Made by a program: the position numbers and the translations under genes
The notes under the pieces: model-generated
Told to the model about the DNA's origin: nothing
Seen by the model: only the letters and a program-made list of their open reading frames with translations
The model's database searches: none
Shown here: in pieces, positions 18,332 to 26,947 of the stretch
Position numbering within the stretch: position 1 is the stretch's first letter
Layout of the letters: each line of letters opens with the position of its first letter
DNA from: Marinirhabdus gelatinilytica
Lineage (GTDB): Bacteria > Bacteroidota > Bacteroidia > Flavobacteriales > Flavobacteriaceae
NCBI RefSeq assembly: GCF_003353425.1
Contig: NZ_QRAO01000001.1
Span: forward strand, 682,001 to 746,000
Direction: 5' to 3'
Length of the DNA stretch: 64,000 nucleotides

Positions 18332-18953
18332 ACTTTTAGCTTTCATTCTTTTACTAGTTACCTCCAACGTTGTGTTGGCACAGGAAGTGGCTATGAACGC
18401 TTCAGAAATTGAGGCTTTTAAGCAACAGGTGAATATGCTATCGAAAAACACCAATACCATTACAAGCGATTTTGTACAGTACAAGCATCTAGATTTTTTA
18501 GAGAACGATATAGAGACCAAAGGAAAGCTGGCATTTAAAACCCCCGGTCTCGTGCGTTGGGAATATACCGACCCGTATGAATATAGCGTTGTTTTTAAGG
18601 AAGATAAATTGTTGATAAACGATGGAGGTACCAAAAGCAATGTGGATATTGGCAATAGTGAAATGTTCAAAAAACTGAACAACCTCATCGTGAACAGTGT
18701 AAAGGGAACGCTCTTTAACGGTGACGATTTTTTAATTACCTATACCAAGACTAAAGATTTCAACAAGGCTACCTTTGTTCCAAAGGACAAAAAGATGGCC
18801 CAGTATATTGCCTCTTTCGAGTTGCTTTTCAATACAAAGGATGGTACTGTCAAAGAAGTTAAAATGATAGAACCCTCGGCAGATTTTACCCGAATCGTAT
18901 TTTCCAACAGAGTACTAAACGGCCCAGTGAGCGATGCGGTATTTACTAATTAG
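18324..18953 (+). CDS. LolA-like outer-membrane lipoprotein carrier protein
   Basis: 209 residues with a signal peptide (MNRLLAFILLLVTSNVVLA). The LolA pattern is present: an N-terminal helix, FxQYKHLDFLENDIETKG, a PGLVRWEYTDPY turn and a curved beta-sheet. LolA shuttles lipid-modified cargo across the periplasm. The copy lies in the pigment operon next to a lipoprotein and a lipid-exporter fusion, so it may carry the hydrophobic pigment or its lipid carrier; the housekeeping LolA should be elsewhere. Confidence 0.83.
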   Translation: MNRLLAFILLLVTSNVVLAQEVAMNASEIEAFKQQVNMLSKNTNTITSDFVQYKHLDFLENDIETKGKLAFKTPGLVRWEYTDPYEYSVVFKEDKLLINDGGTKSNVDIGNSEMFKKLNNLIVNSVKGTLFNGDDFLITYTKTKDFNKATFVPKDKKMAQYIASFELLFNTKDGTVKEVKMIEPSADFTRIVFSNRVLNGPVSDAVFTN

Positions 18954-19578
18954 TGTACTGTGGATGGTTTGTACCTCTTGTGCCCTACAAACTACAAAAG
19001 GGCTCAGGCAAGCACCCGTAAAACAAGCTGAGGTTGTAAACCCGTATTTTTCGGAAACAAGTATAGATTATGTGTATAAGGCCAAAATCGATGTCTACGG
19101 AAGGTATTTTGGGGGGATTTTAATTGTCAAAAAATTATCGGGCACATCACACAGGGTGGTTTTTACCACGGAGTTTGGTAGTAAAATATTTGATTTTCTG
19201 TACGAAGGTGATACCTTTACCAAGAACTTTATACTGGAGGATCTGGACAAAAAAATAGTAGTGAACACCCTTAATAAAGATTTTAGGTTGTTGATTACTG
19301 AAAAGGTACCCGTAGTGGAGCAATATGCTTCGGAAAAACACAATGTTTATAGAACTGAAGCGGAAGGCCGGTACAATTTTTATTTTTTCAGAAAAGGTGA
19401 GGAAACCCTTGAAAAGTTGGTGCATACCTCAAAACATAAAGAAAAGGTCACTATTAAATTTGAATCGTTGCAAGCAGCAGCCAAAACTTCAGAAGAAAAT
19501 AGTATCGCCGAAAAAATTTCAATAGCACACAACAACATCAAGTTGCAGATAGATCTAGCATATTTAATAAAAGATTGA
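18934..19578 (+). CDS. Outer-membrane lipoprotein, possibly LolB-like
   Basis: 214 residues with a lipobox (CTSC, Cys16), so lipid-anchored. The body is mostly beta-strands (IDVYGRYFGGILIVKKL, HRVVFTTEFGSKIFDF), a pattern compatible with the LolA/LolB half-barrel, and it directly follows and overlaps the LolA gene by 20 bases. It would fit as the outer-membrane receptor for the carrier. The LolB call is inference from layout; a plain conserved lipoprotein is the alternative. Confidence 0.7.
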   Translation: MRYLLISVLWMVCTSCALQTTKGLRQAPVKQAEVVNPYFSETSIDYVYKAKIDVYGRYFGGILIVKKLSGTSHRVVFTTEFGSKIFDFLYEGDTFTKNFILEDLDKKIVVNTLNKDFRLLITEKVPVVEQYASEKHNVYRTEAEGRYNFYFFRKGEETLEKLVHTSKHKEKVTIKFESLQAAAKTSEENSIAEKISIAHNNIKLQIDLAYLIKD

Positions 19579-19947
19579 ATGTTAATAGAAGGACTATACA
19601 CAGTAAAGGAATGTAACCAGGAGGACCAAAACATTTTGGCTACCATCATGCTCCATAAGGATCATGATATCTTTAAGGGCCACTTCCCTGGGAACCCTGT
19701 AATGCCCGGTGTTTGTATGTTGCAGATCATCAAGGAATTTACAGAGGAGGCCACGGGGAAGCAACTGTTTCTTTCGGTATCTTCAAACATTAAGTTCATG
19801 GCCATCATCAACCCCGAAATAAACCCAGAGGTGACACTTGCCATTTCATATACCGAAGAAGGAGACCAAGTGAAGATAAAAAACACTTCCTCCATTGGCG
19901 AGACCGTGGCATTAAAACTGAGCGCAACTTTTAAAATTATGGGGTAG
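19579..19947 (+). CDS. Hotdog-fold 3-hydroxyacyl-ACP dehydratase-like protein 3 (His kept, Glu changed to Gln)
   Basis: 122 residues, starting immediately after the lipoprotein stop. The FabZ block GHFPGNPVMPGV is intact with His35, but the catalytic Glu expected 14 residues later is Gln49 (CMLQIIKEF). It is thus the mirror image of the two hotdog proteins near 9 kb, which keep Glu and lack His. FabZ active sites are formed across the dimer interface, so this subunit may complement one of them. Confidence 0.8.
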   Translation: MLIEGLYTVKECNQEDQNILATIMLHKDHDIFKGHFPGNPVMPGVCMLQIIKEFTEEATGKQLFLSVSSNIKFMAIINPEINPEVTLAISYTEEGDQVKIKNTSSIGETVALKLSATFKIMG

Positions 19948-20439
19948 ATGAAATCGTTATTCGTTGCATTATGTTTTGTGCTGTTTTCCATCGCACCTCC
20001 CAAGCTCTCACAGGTTAGGGCAGACTATAGTGTGTCCCACGGCAACGAACAACTGGTTCAAAAACTTTTCAAAGAGCTATCCTCTGTTACCAAGGACGAC
20101 AACCTAGTGCTGGTTGCTTACAAAGGCGCCGTACTTACCGCAATGGCAGAACATTCCCGGGTTAAAAAAGAAAAGAAGGAATTTTTCAAGGAAGGAGCTG
20201 GTCTGCTGGAGTACGCCGTTGCCAAAGCCCCCAACAACATTGAGATACGCACCATACGTTTGAGCGTGCAAGAAAATACCCCAAGGTTTTTAAAATATAA
20301 CAAACACATGGAAGAGGATAGGACGTTTATCCTTCAAAACTTCAAGGACATTGCTTCTGCTGGCGTTAGCGCTTTTGTAAAGGGATATGTGTTGCAATCT
20401 GATGGCTTCACTGCTGCTGAAAAAGACAGCCTACGGTAA
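19948..20439 (+). CDS. Conserved secreted protein of unknown function
   Basis: 163 residues with an N-terminal signal sequence (MKSLFVALCFVLFSIA). The mature part is helical and charged, with no motif I recognise. It starts at the base after the dehydratase stop and ends the first transcription unit of the pigment locus. The helical pattern is loosely reminiscent of TPR-type helical proteins but no repeat is clear. Confidence 0.7.
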   Translation: MKSLFVALCFVLFSIAPPKLSQVRADYSVSHGNEQLVQKLFKELSSVTKDDNLVLVAYKGAVLTAMAEHSRVKKEKKEFFKEGAGLLEYAVAKAPNNIEIRTIRLSVQENTPRFLKYNKHMEEDRTFILQNFKDIASAGVSAFVKGYVLQSDGFTAAEKDSLR

Positions 20440-20474
20440 TCCCAAATCCCGATATTTTTTTAGTATCTTCAAAC

Positions 20475-20492
20475 GTATCAAATTTTTGATAC
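20475..20492. promoter_or_regulatory. Perfect 8-bp palindrome, candidate operator
   Basis: GTATCAAA-TT-TTTGATAC, two perfect 8-base arms with a 2-base spacer, overlapping the -33 element of the promoter for the second half of the pigment locus. A dimeric repressor or activator could bind here. No matching regulator gene is visible nearby except the small XRE-like protein at 9.4 kb. Confidence 0.5.
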
Positions 20493-20516
20493 TTCGTTGC
20501 CAAATATATATTTTTG
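20486..20516 (+). promoter_or_regulatory. Bacteroidota-type promoter for the second pigment operon
   Basis: TTG (20486-20488), 20-base spacer, TATTTTTG (20509-20516), an excellent match to the TTG-N17-23-TAnnTTTG consensus. Transcription would start near 20521, giving a leader of about 55 bases before the glycosyltransferase. It lies in a 137-base gap, the longest inside the locus. Confidence 0.65.
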
Positions 20517-20576
20517 CGGGCTGTTGCATCACGAAATAGTACCCCTTGGTGTTGCACAGCTGTATAGATTACCTAA

Positions 20577-21773
20577 ATGAACCTATCGGCACTCAAAACT
20601 AAAATAAAAGACCTACAATGTTGTGTGATTATACCTACGTATAACAACCACAAAACATTGCAACGGGTCATGGATGGCGTACTGGAATATACTACTAACG
20701 TTATTGTAATAAACGATGGTTCAACAGATACTACGCCGCACATTTTAGAAGGCTATTCCCAAATTAAAACGATTCATCTTCCCAAAAACCAAGGGAAAGG
20801 AAATGCGCTTCGGGTTGGCTTTGCCAAGGCCTTGGAACTGGGCTTCGATTATGCGATCACCATAGATAGTGACGGGCAGCATTTTCCAGAGGATATGGAA
20901 GTTTTTATTGAAACGCTAACAACTTCAGAAAATAAAAACCTGTTGCTCATTGGGGCAAGGAATATGGAGCAGGAAGACGTGCCCAGGAAAAGCAGTTTTG
21001 GGAACAAATTCTCCAATTTTTGGTTTTGGGTAGAGACAGGGACTTGGCTACAGGACACCCAATCTGGCTACAGGTTATACCCACTGAAATATCTTGAAAA
21101 CATGAACTTCAAGACCAAAAAATTTGAATTTGAAATTGAAGTGATCGTAAGGGCGGCCTGGAAAGGCACCGAAGTGAAAAATGTGCCCGTTCGTGTTCTC
21201 TATGACGAAACCGAGCGTGTATCGCACTTTAGGCCGTTTAAGGATTTTTCTAGGATTAGTGTGCTCAATACCGTATTGGTCACCATAGCTTTTCTGTATA
21301 TAAAACCTAGAGACCTGTATCGAAAATATCGCAAAAAGGGAATTAGGAGATTTGTACTGGAAGATTTGCTGGGAAGCTTGGATTCTCCCAAGAAAAAGGC
21401 ACTCTCCATTGCACTGGGAGTTTTTATTGGTCTCTCACCCTTTTGGGGTTTTCACACGCTTATCGTACTGTTCCTTGCTATTTTGTTCAACCTTAACAAA
21501 ACTATTTCGTTTGTTTTTTCGAACGTGAGTTTGCCACCATTTATCCCTTTTGTGCTATATGCGAGTAGCGAGATGGGGCAATTTGTGCTGGGTGTGGAAT
21601 ATGAATATTCCATGGAAGAGATAACCACCAATTTTGAAGTGTTGAAACATCTTCAAACCTATATTGTGGGTAGTTTTACATTAGCTACAGTTTCAGCGAT
21701 CGTGCTGGGAACCTTGGGGTATTTGGTCTTTTCAGTATTGAACAGAAAACAAATAGCGGTGCAACATGACTAG
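20577..21773 (+). CDS. Family 2 glycosyltransferase fused to DUF2062
   Basis: 398 residues. GT2 domain at about 14-245: VIIPTYNN, VINDGSTD, and the DxD motif Asp97-Ser-Asp99 (TIDSDGQHFPED). The C-terminal 130 residues are a DUF2062 membrane domain (KKKALSIALGVFIGLSPFWG, then hydrophobic segments). Such proteins resemble dolichyl-phosphate sugar synthases and may glycosylate a lipid or the pigment. The gene overlaps the following exporter fusion by eight bases. Confidence 0.88.
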   Translation: MNLSALKTKIKDLQCCVIIPTYNNHKTLQRVMDGVLEYTTNVIVINDGSTDTTPHILEGYSQIKTIHLPKNQGKGNALRVGFAKALELGFDYAITIDSDGQHFPEDMEVFIETLTTSENKNLLLIGARNMEQEDVPRKSSFGNKFSNFWFWVETGTWLQDTQSGYRLYPLKYLENMNFKTKKFEFEIEVIVRAAWKGTEVKNVPVRVLYDETERVSHFRPFKDFSRISVLNTVLVTIAFLYIKPRDLYRKYRKKGIRRFVLEDLLGSLDSPKKKALSIALGVFIGLSPFWGFHTLIVLFLAILFNLNKTISFVFSNVSLPPFIPFVLYASSEMGQFVLGVEYEYSMEEITTNFEVLKHLQTYIVGSFTLATVSAIVLGTLGYLVFSVLNRKQIAVQHD

Positions 21774-24700
21774 GCTGTTTTATAGTGCATATCAAGCAAT
21801 TGCTAAAAATAGGCTGTTAGGCCTCTTCGTCTTCGTTATAATGGTTGCTGGGCTGGTTTTCTTGGCCACAAGGCTTCAGTTTGAAGAGGATATCTCAAAA
21901 CTTATTCCTGCCAATGAAAAATCTGAAGAGGTTCAACAAGTATTGAAATCGGTAAACTTTACCGACAAGATCATCGTGAACATCCGGAAAAAACCGAATG
22001 CTTCCACCAGGGATCTCACCCAATACGCTTCCCGGTTTGTAGACAGTTTAGAAAAAAATAATACAGGATACATACAGAATATCCAGGGCAAGGTAGAGGA
22101 TGACGTTATTGCGGGAACCTTGGATTTTTTGTATAAAAACGCCCCGCTGTTCTTAAATGAAACCGATTACAAAGCGATCGCTGCAAAACTCAAAAAAGAT
22201 AGCATCGCCGCCATAACCCAAGCGAATTTCCGTACGATGGTGTCGCCCACCGGAATAGTAGCCAAGAAGCAGATACGAAGGGACCCCTTGGGTATTTCGT
22301 TTTTGGCGTTGGAAAAGTTGAATGGCCTGGGGATGAGTGACCAGCTTACCGTAAGAAATGGTTTTTTAGTGAGCAGGGATGAACAAAATCTCTTGCTGTT
22401 TATCACACCAAAATATCCTTCCAGCGAAACCGATAAAAACGAAGCGTTTGCCGAAGAGCTCTACAAGCTACAGCACCAATTGAACACAACTTTTGAGAAC
22501 ACGGTAGAGGGCGAATATTTTGGAGCGGTCCTGATTGCCGTGGCCAATGCGCAACAAATTAAAAAAGACATACAGTTTACGGTGGGTATCGCTATGACGG
22601 TTCTCATCGTTATTTTCATTGTTTTTTATCGAAAGATCACTATTCCCCTCATCCTTTTTACCCCTACGGTATTCGGCGGACTTTTATCGGTAGCACTGCT
22701 GTATCTTATCCGTTCCGAAATTTCTGCGATTTCTTTGGGGATCGGCTCGGTGCTTTTGGGGGTTACGCTAGATTATTCGCTGCACATATTAACGCATCTT
22801 CGGAACAGAGAACCTATAGAAAAACTGTATCGGGATATTACAAAGCCTATCCTAATGAGCAGTCTCACCACTGCCATGGCATTTTTGTGCTTGCTATTTT
22901 TAGACTCACAGGCACTTCAGGATTTGGGAATTTTTGCTGCAGTGAGCGTTTTGGGGGCTTCGGTTTTTGCTTTGCTCTTTATTCCGCAGGTGTATAAGGG
23001 CAAAAATGTGCAAATAAGGAAACCTGGTCTGCTGGATAGGCTTGCCGCGTTTCATTTTCATAAAAGTAAATGGCTCCTTGGGATCATTGCGATTTTCAGT
23101 ATTGTTAGCCTGTTTACCTACAACAAGGTGGTTTTTAACAAGGATATTTCAAAACTGAATTACGAACCCGAAGCGGCCACCCTTGCAAAACAGCATTTGG
23201 ATGCACTCACCAATTTGGCCTCAAAATCCATTTATATTGCTGCCTTTGGGGATGACACCCAAAAAGCACTGGAGGTGAATGATACCGTGCATTCAATTTT
23301 GAAGGAATTGGACGAGAAAGATGAAATCTTAAGTTATAATTCGGTAGGTGCGTTGGTTTTTTCTGAAGCAGTACAGCAGCAAAAAATAGCGCGGTGGCAA
23401 TCTTTTTGGGATGAAGCAACAGTATCCCAAACCAAACAGAGCTTGATTGAAAGTGGTGCAGACTTCGGGCTTAAACCTACCACATTTCAGCAATTCTATA
23501 GTTTTTTGGAGTCAGATTTTACATCGGTTTCGGTTAGCGATTACAGTGCGATCACATCCTTTTCGGTAGCAGATTTTATTTCAGAAAAAGAAGGAATCAC
23601 CACCGTAACCAGTTTGGTAAAAGTGGACGAGCCCCATATTGAAAAGGTCCACAACGCCTTTAAAGATGAACCCAACGTGCTGGCCATAGACCGGCAGGAA
23701 ATGAATGAAACGCTGTTAGGGACGCTTAAGGACGATTTCAATAGCTTGATTGGCTACTCCATGTTGGTGGTACTGGCGTTACTGTTGTTGTTTTTCAGGA
23801 GTTTCTCATTGACGTTGGTCACGGCTGTTCCCATATTCCTTACGTGGTTTATTACCATTGGGGTTATGGGCTTGCTGGGCATTGAGTTCAATATTTTCAA
23901 TATTATTATCTCCACGTTCATCTTTGGGCTGGGGGTAGATTATTGCATCTTCATCACCAACGGGATGCTCACCGAATATCGCACGGGAAACAAGGCGCTC
24001 AGTCTCCATAAAACCTCTATCGTACTTTCGGTAATTACTACTATTTTGGGTGTTGGGGTGCTCATATTTGCCAAACATCCTGCGCTGTATTCTATTTCGG
24101 TGGTTTCCATTATTGGAATCTTTTCAGCAATGTTGGTTTCCTTCAGCATACAGCCCTTGCTTTTTAGGTTGTTTATTGGTAGCCGGACCAAGAGGCCCAT
24201 TACCTTTCGGTTGTTGTTGCATTCGGCACTTTCATTCACGTATTATGGGCTAGGAGGGTTGGTCCTTTCTAGTTTCAGCGTGGTTATAATGCCACTTATC
24301 CCATGGAGCAAAAAAAGAAAAATGAAAGGATTTCATTGGGTGATCTCAAAATTTATGAAATCGGTTTTGTACACCAACCCTTTTGTGAGGAAAGAGATCG
24401 TAAACCAAAGCAATGAAACCTTTGAAAAACCGGGAATCATCATTGCCAACCATACTTCGTTCCTAGACATTTTGGCGGTGGGTATGTTGCATCCCAAAAT
24501 TATTTTTTTAGTGAACGATTGGGTGTACAACTCCCCAATTTTTGGGAAAGCGGTACAATTGGCAGGTTTTTACCCCGTGTCTGGTGGGATTGACAAAGGA
24601 GTGGATCATTTAAAGATAAAAGTTGCACAAGGCTATACTTTAATGGCTTTCCCAGAGGGGACACGGTCTAGCACCAACAAAATACGCAGGTTTCACAAAG

Positions 24701-25398
24701 GGGCATTTTTCTTGGCAGAACAATTGGATTTAGATATTATCCCTGTGCTTATCCACGGTAATTCTGAAGTATTGCCCAAGGGAAGTTTTGTAATAAGGGA
24801 TGGTAGCATCACCGTAAAAATTTTGGAGCGTATCTCTGCAGCCAACACTTCCTTTGGAACCACTTACAAGGAACGCACCAAGCAAATTAGCAACTATTTC
24901 AAAACCGAATTTGACACCCTGAGAACAAAAATTGAAGACAAAACATATTTTCACGACCTTGTGAGGTTAGAGTATAGATACAAGGGTGATGCGTTATACC
25001 GGCAGATTTCAAAAGATTTGAAGAGCCATAAGGCTACCTATAAGGAAATACTTGAGGTATTGGACAAGCGGTGCACGGTTACAAACATTTCCAACGGAAA
25101 TGGGCAACTCGATTTTTTGTTACTCATGGATAGCGCAGATCGAAAAATAACTACGTACATTCCTGATGCAACGGTGCGTGAAATCGTACAGAACAGTTTT
25201 ATCACAGCGCACCATAACAAAATCACTTTTGCGAACTCAAAGGAAAAAGCGCTTGCAATTCCTTCAGAATATATTATAATTGAAACAAACGATACTTGGG
25301 TTGAGCAGTGGAATAACAAGCGGAATGCAGATTTAAACTTTCAAAAGCTGTTTCGAGACGAGAAACTTAGTATCTTTAAAAAAAGCCGAATTAGTTGA
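21766..25398 (+). CDS. MMPL/RND exporter fused to PlsC-like acyltransferase and degenerate methyltransferase-like domain
   Basis: 1210 residues. Residues about 1-860 are an MMPL-type RND transporter with two sets of membrane helices and two periplasmic loops. A PlsC domain follows: Asn895-His896-TSFL-Asp901, then FPEGTRSS, the acyltransferase motifs. The last ~200 residues resemble a Rossmann methyltransferase, but the SAM loop that should read DxGxGxG is N-I-S-N-G-N-G (1107-1113), so binding is doubtful. Related proteins are annotated as trifunctional MMPL / lysophospholipid acyltransferase / methyltransferase. It likely acylates and exports a lipid or pigment. Confidence 0.88.
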   Translation: MTRLFYSAYQAIAKNRLLGLFVFVIMVAGLVFLATRLQFEEDISKLIPANEKSEEVQQVLKSVNFTDKIIVNIRKKPNASTRDLTQYASRFVDSLEKNNTGYIQNIQGKVEDDVIAGTLDFLYKNAPLFLNETDYKAIAAKLKKDSIAAITQANFRTMVSPTGIVAKKQIRRDPLGISFLALEKLNGLGMSDQLTVRNGFLVSRDEQNLLLFITPKYPSSETDKNEAFAEELYKLQHQLNTTFENTVEGEYFGAVLIAVANAQQIKKDIQFTVGIAMTVLIVIFIVFYRKITIPLILFTPTVFGGLLSVALLYLIRSEISAISLGIGSVLLGVTLDYSLHILTHLRNREPIEKLYRDITKPILMSSLTTAMAFLCLLFLDSQALQDLGIFAAVSVLGASVFALLFIPQVYKGKNVQIRKPGLLDRLAAFHFHKSKWLLGIIAIFSIVSLFTYNKVVFNKDISKLNYEPEAATLAKQHLDALTNLASKSIYIAAFGDDTQKALEVNDTVHSILKELDEKDEILSYNSVGALVFSEAVQQQKIARWQSFWDEATVSQTKQSLIESGADFGLKPTTFQQFYSFLESDFTSVSVSDYSAITSFSVADFISEKEGITTVTSLVKVDEPHIEKVHNAFKDEPNVLAIDRQEMNETLLGTLKDDFNSLIGYSMLVVLALLLLFFRSFSLTLVTAVPIFLTWFITIGVMGLLGIEFNIFNIIISTFIFGLGVDYCIFITNGMLTEYRTGNKALSLHKTSIVLSVITTILGVGVLIFAKHPALYSISVVSIIGIFSAMLVSFSIQPLLFRLFIGSRTKRPITFRLLLHSALSFTYYGLGGLVLSSFSVVIMPLIPWSKKRKMKGFHWVISKFMKSVLYTNPFVRKEIVNQSNETFEKPGIIIANHTSFLDILAVGMLHPKIIFLVNDWVYNSPIFGKAVQLAGFYPVSGGIDKGVDHLKIKVAQGYTLMAFPEGTRSSTNKIRRFHKGAFFLAEQLDLDIIPVLIHGNSEVLPKGSFVIRDGSITVKILERISAANTSFGTTYKERTKQISNYFKTEFDTLRTKIEDKTYFHDLVRLEYRYKGDALYRQISKDLKSHKATYKEILEVLDKRCTVTNISNGNGQLDFLLLMDSADRKITTYIPDATVREIVQNSFITAHHNKITFANSKEKALAIPSEYIIIETNDTWVEQWNNKRNADLNFQKLFRDEKLSIFKKSRIS

Positions 25399-26942
25399 AA
25401 TTGAAAGAAAAATACGATGTCGTAATTATTGGGAGTGGCCTAGGCGGCCTAGTCTCCGGGATTATCATGGCAAAAGAGGGGAAGAGTGTGTGCGTGCTGG
25501 AAAAAAACCAGCAATATGGTGGGAACCTACAAACATTTTCCCGAAACAAAACTATTTTCGATACGGGCGTACATTATATCGGCGGGCTATCCGAAGGGCA
25601 AAATCTGTATCAATATTTTAAGTATTTGGACATCATAGATGAAATTGAGCTGAAAAAGCTGGACGAGGACGGTTTCGATATCATTACTTTTGACGATGAC
25701 GCAACCGAATACAAACATGCCCAGGGGTATGAAAATTTTATCCAAGAGCTCGTTTCACAATTTCCTGAAGAAGAAAAAGCCATTAGGGCCTATTGCGATA
25801 AGGTTCAGGAGACCTGCGATAAATTTCCGCTCTACAACTTGAAAGTTGGTAAAAATTACTATCAGGACACTGCGGTTTTTGAACTTCCTGCAAAACAATT
25901 TATAGACTCTCTCACCAACAATGAAAGGCTGAAGGCCGTTCTTGCTGGAAACAATTTGCTATACGCTGGAGATGCAGACCGAACACCGTTTTATGTACAT
26001 GCACTCTCGGTAAACAGTTATATTGAAAGTTCCTATAGATGTGTAAACGGGGGCTCACAAATCACCAAGGCACTATTAAAAAAACTGAAAGAAGCCGGAG
26101 GGGAAGCCTACAAACGCCAGGAAGTGGTTGATTTTAATGTTGAAAACGGTACGGTTACTTCCGTTACCACCAGCAATGGAAACGTAGTCCGGGGAGATAC
26201 CTTTATCTCCAATGTAGACCCTAAGGTAACGCTAAAGATGGTAGGTAAGGAAAACTTCAGAAAAAGTTACGTATCAAGAATTGAGGATATTGAAAGTACC
26301 ATGGCTGCCTTCTCCCTATATATCGTACTGAAACCGGGCACCTTTAAATATTTGAACCACAATTACTATCATTTCAAGTCGACCGAAGACGTTTGGAGCG
26401 CTTTTGAATACACCCAAGAGGAATGGCCCAAGGCTTACATGGTTTCCATGGGCGTAAAAAAGAACGGCGATGCGTATGGCGACAACCTAGCCGCGATGAC
26501 CTATATGAACTTTGATGAAATGAAACCTTGGGAGGGGACCTTCAACACAGCAGCAAATAAGAACGAGAGAGGGCAAACCTACGAAGAGTTTAAACGCGCC
26601 AAAGAGGAAAAATTTATCACAGAGCTCGAGAAAAAGTTCCCAAACATCAGGGAGTGTATTGAAGCGGTGTATTCTTCTACACCATTGTCCTACAGGGACT
26701 ATATTGGTTCTAACAGAGGTTCAATGTATGGCTATGTAAAGGATGCTAGCAATGCTTTAAAATCCTTTGTTTCGGCAAGGACAAAAATTAAAAACCTGTT
26801 CTTTACAGGACAGAGTTTAAATATGCACGGTATTTTGGGCGTTACCATTAGTGGGGTGGTTACTTGCTCTACCATATTGGGAAGGGAATATTTAGTCTCT
26901 AAAATACAAGGAGCGAATAACATTGAAGAAGTAAAAAGGTAA
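25395..26942 (+). CDS. CrtI/RetSat-like FAD-dependent oxidoreductase
   Basis: 515 residues from a TTG that overlaps the previous stop (TTGA); a TTG two codons later is also possible. FAD-binding VVIIGSGLGGLVSG is at 9-22, followed by EKNQQYGGNLQTF, as in phytoene desaturases, carotenoid isomerases and retinol saturases. The C-terminus has GQSLNMHGILGVTISG, the second FAD contact. It would desaturate, isomerise or saturate a polyene; which of these cannot be read from the sequence. Confidence 0.87.
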   Translation: MKLKEKYDVVIIGSGLGGLVSGIIMAKEGKSVCVLEKNQQYGGNLQTFSRNKTIFDTGVHYIGGLSEGQNLYQYFKYLDIIDEIELKKLDEDGFDIITFDDDATEYKHAQGYENFIQELVSQFPEEEKAIRAYCDKVQETCDKFPLYNLKVGKNYYQDTAVFELPAKQFIDSLTNNERLKAVLAGNNLLYAGDADRTPFYVHALSVNSYIESSYRCVNGGSQITKALLKKLKEAGGEAYKRQEVVDFNVENGTVTSVTTSNGNVVRGDTFISNVDPKVTLKMVGKENFRKSYVSRIEDIESTMAAFSLYIVLKPGTFKYLNHNYYHFKSTEDVWSAFEYTQEEWPKAYMVSMGVKKNGDAYGDNLAAMTYMNFDEMKPWEGTFNTAANKNERGQTYEEFKRAKEEKFITELEKKFPNIRECIEAVYSSTPLSYRDYIGSNRGSMYGYVKDASNALKSFVSARTKIKNLFFTGQSLNMHGILGVTISGVVTCSTILGREYLVSKIQGANNIEEVKR

Positions 26943-26947
26943 AAGAA

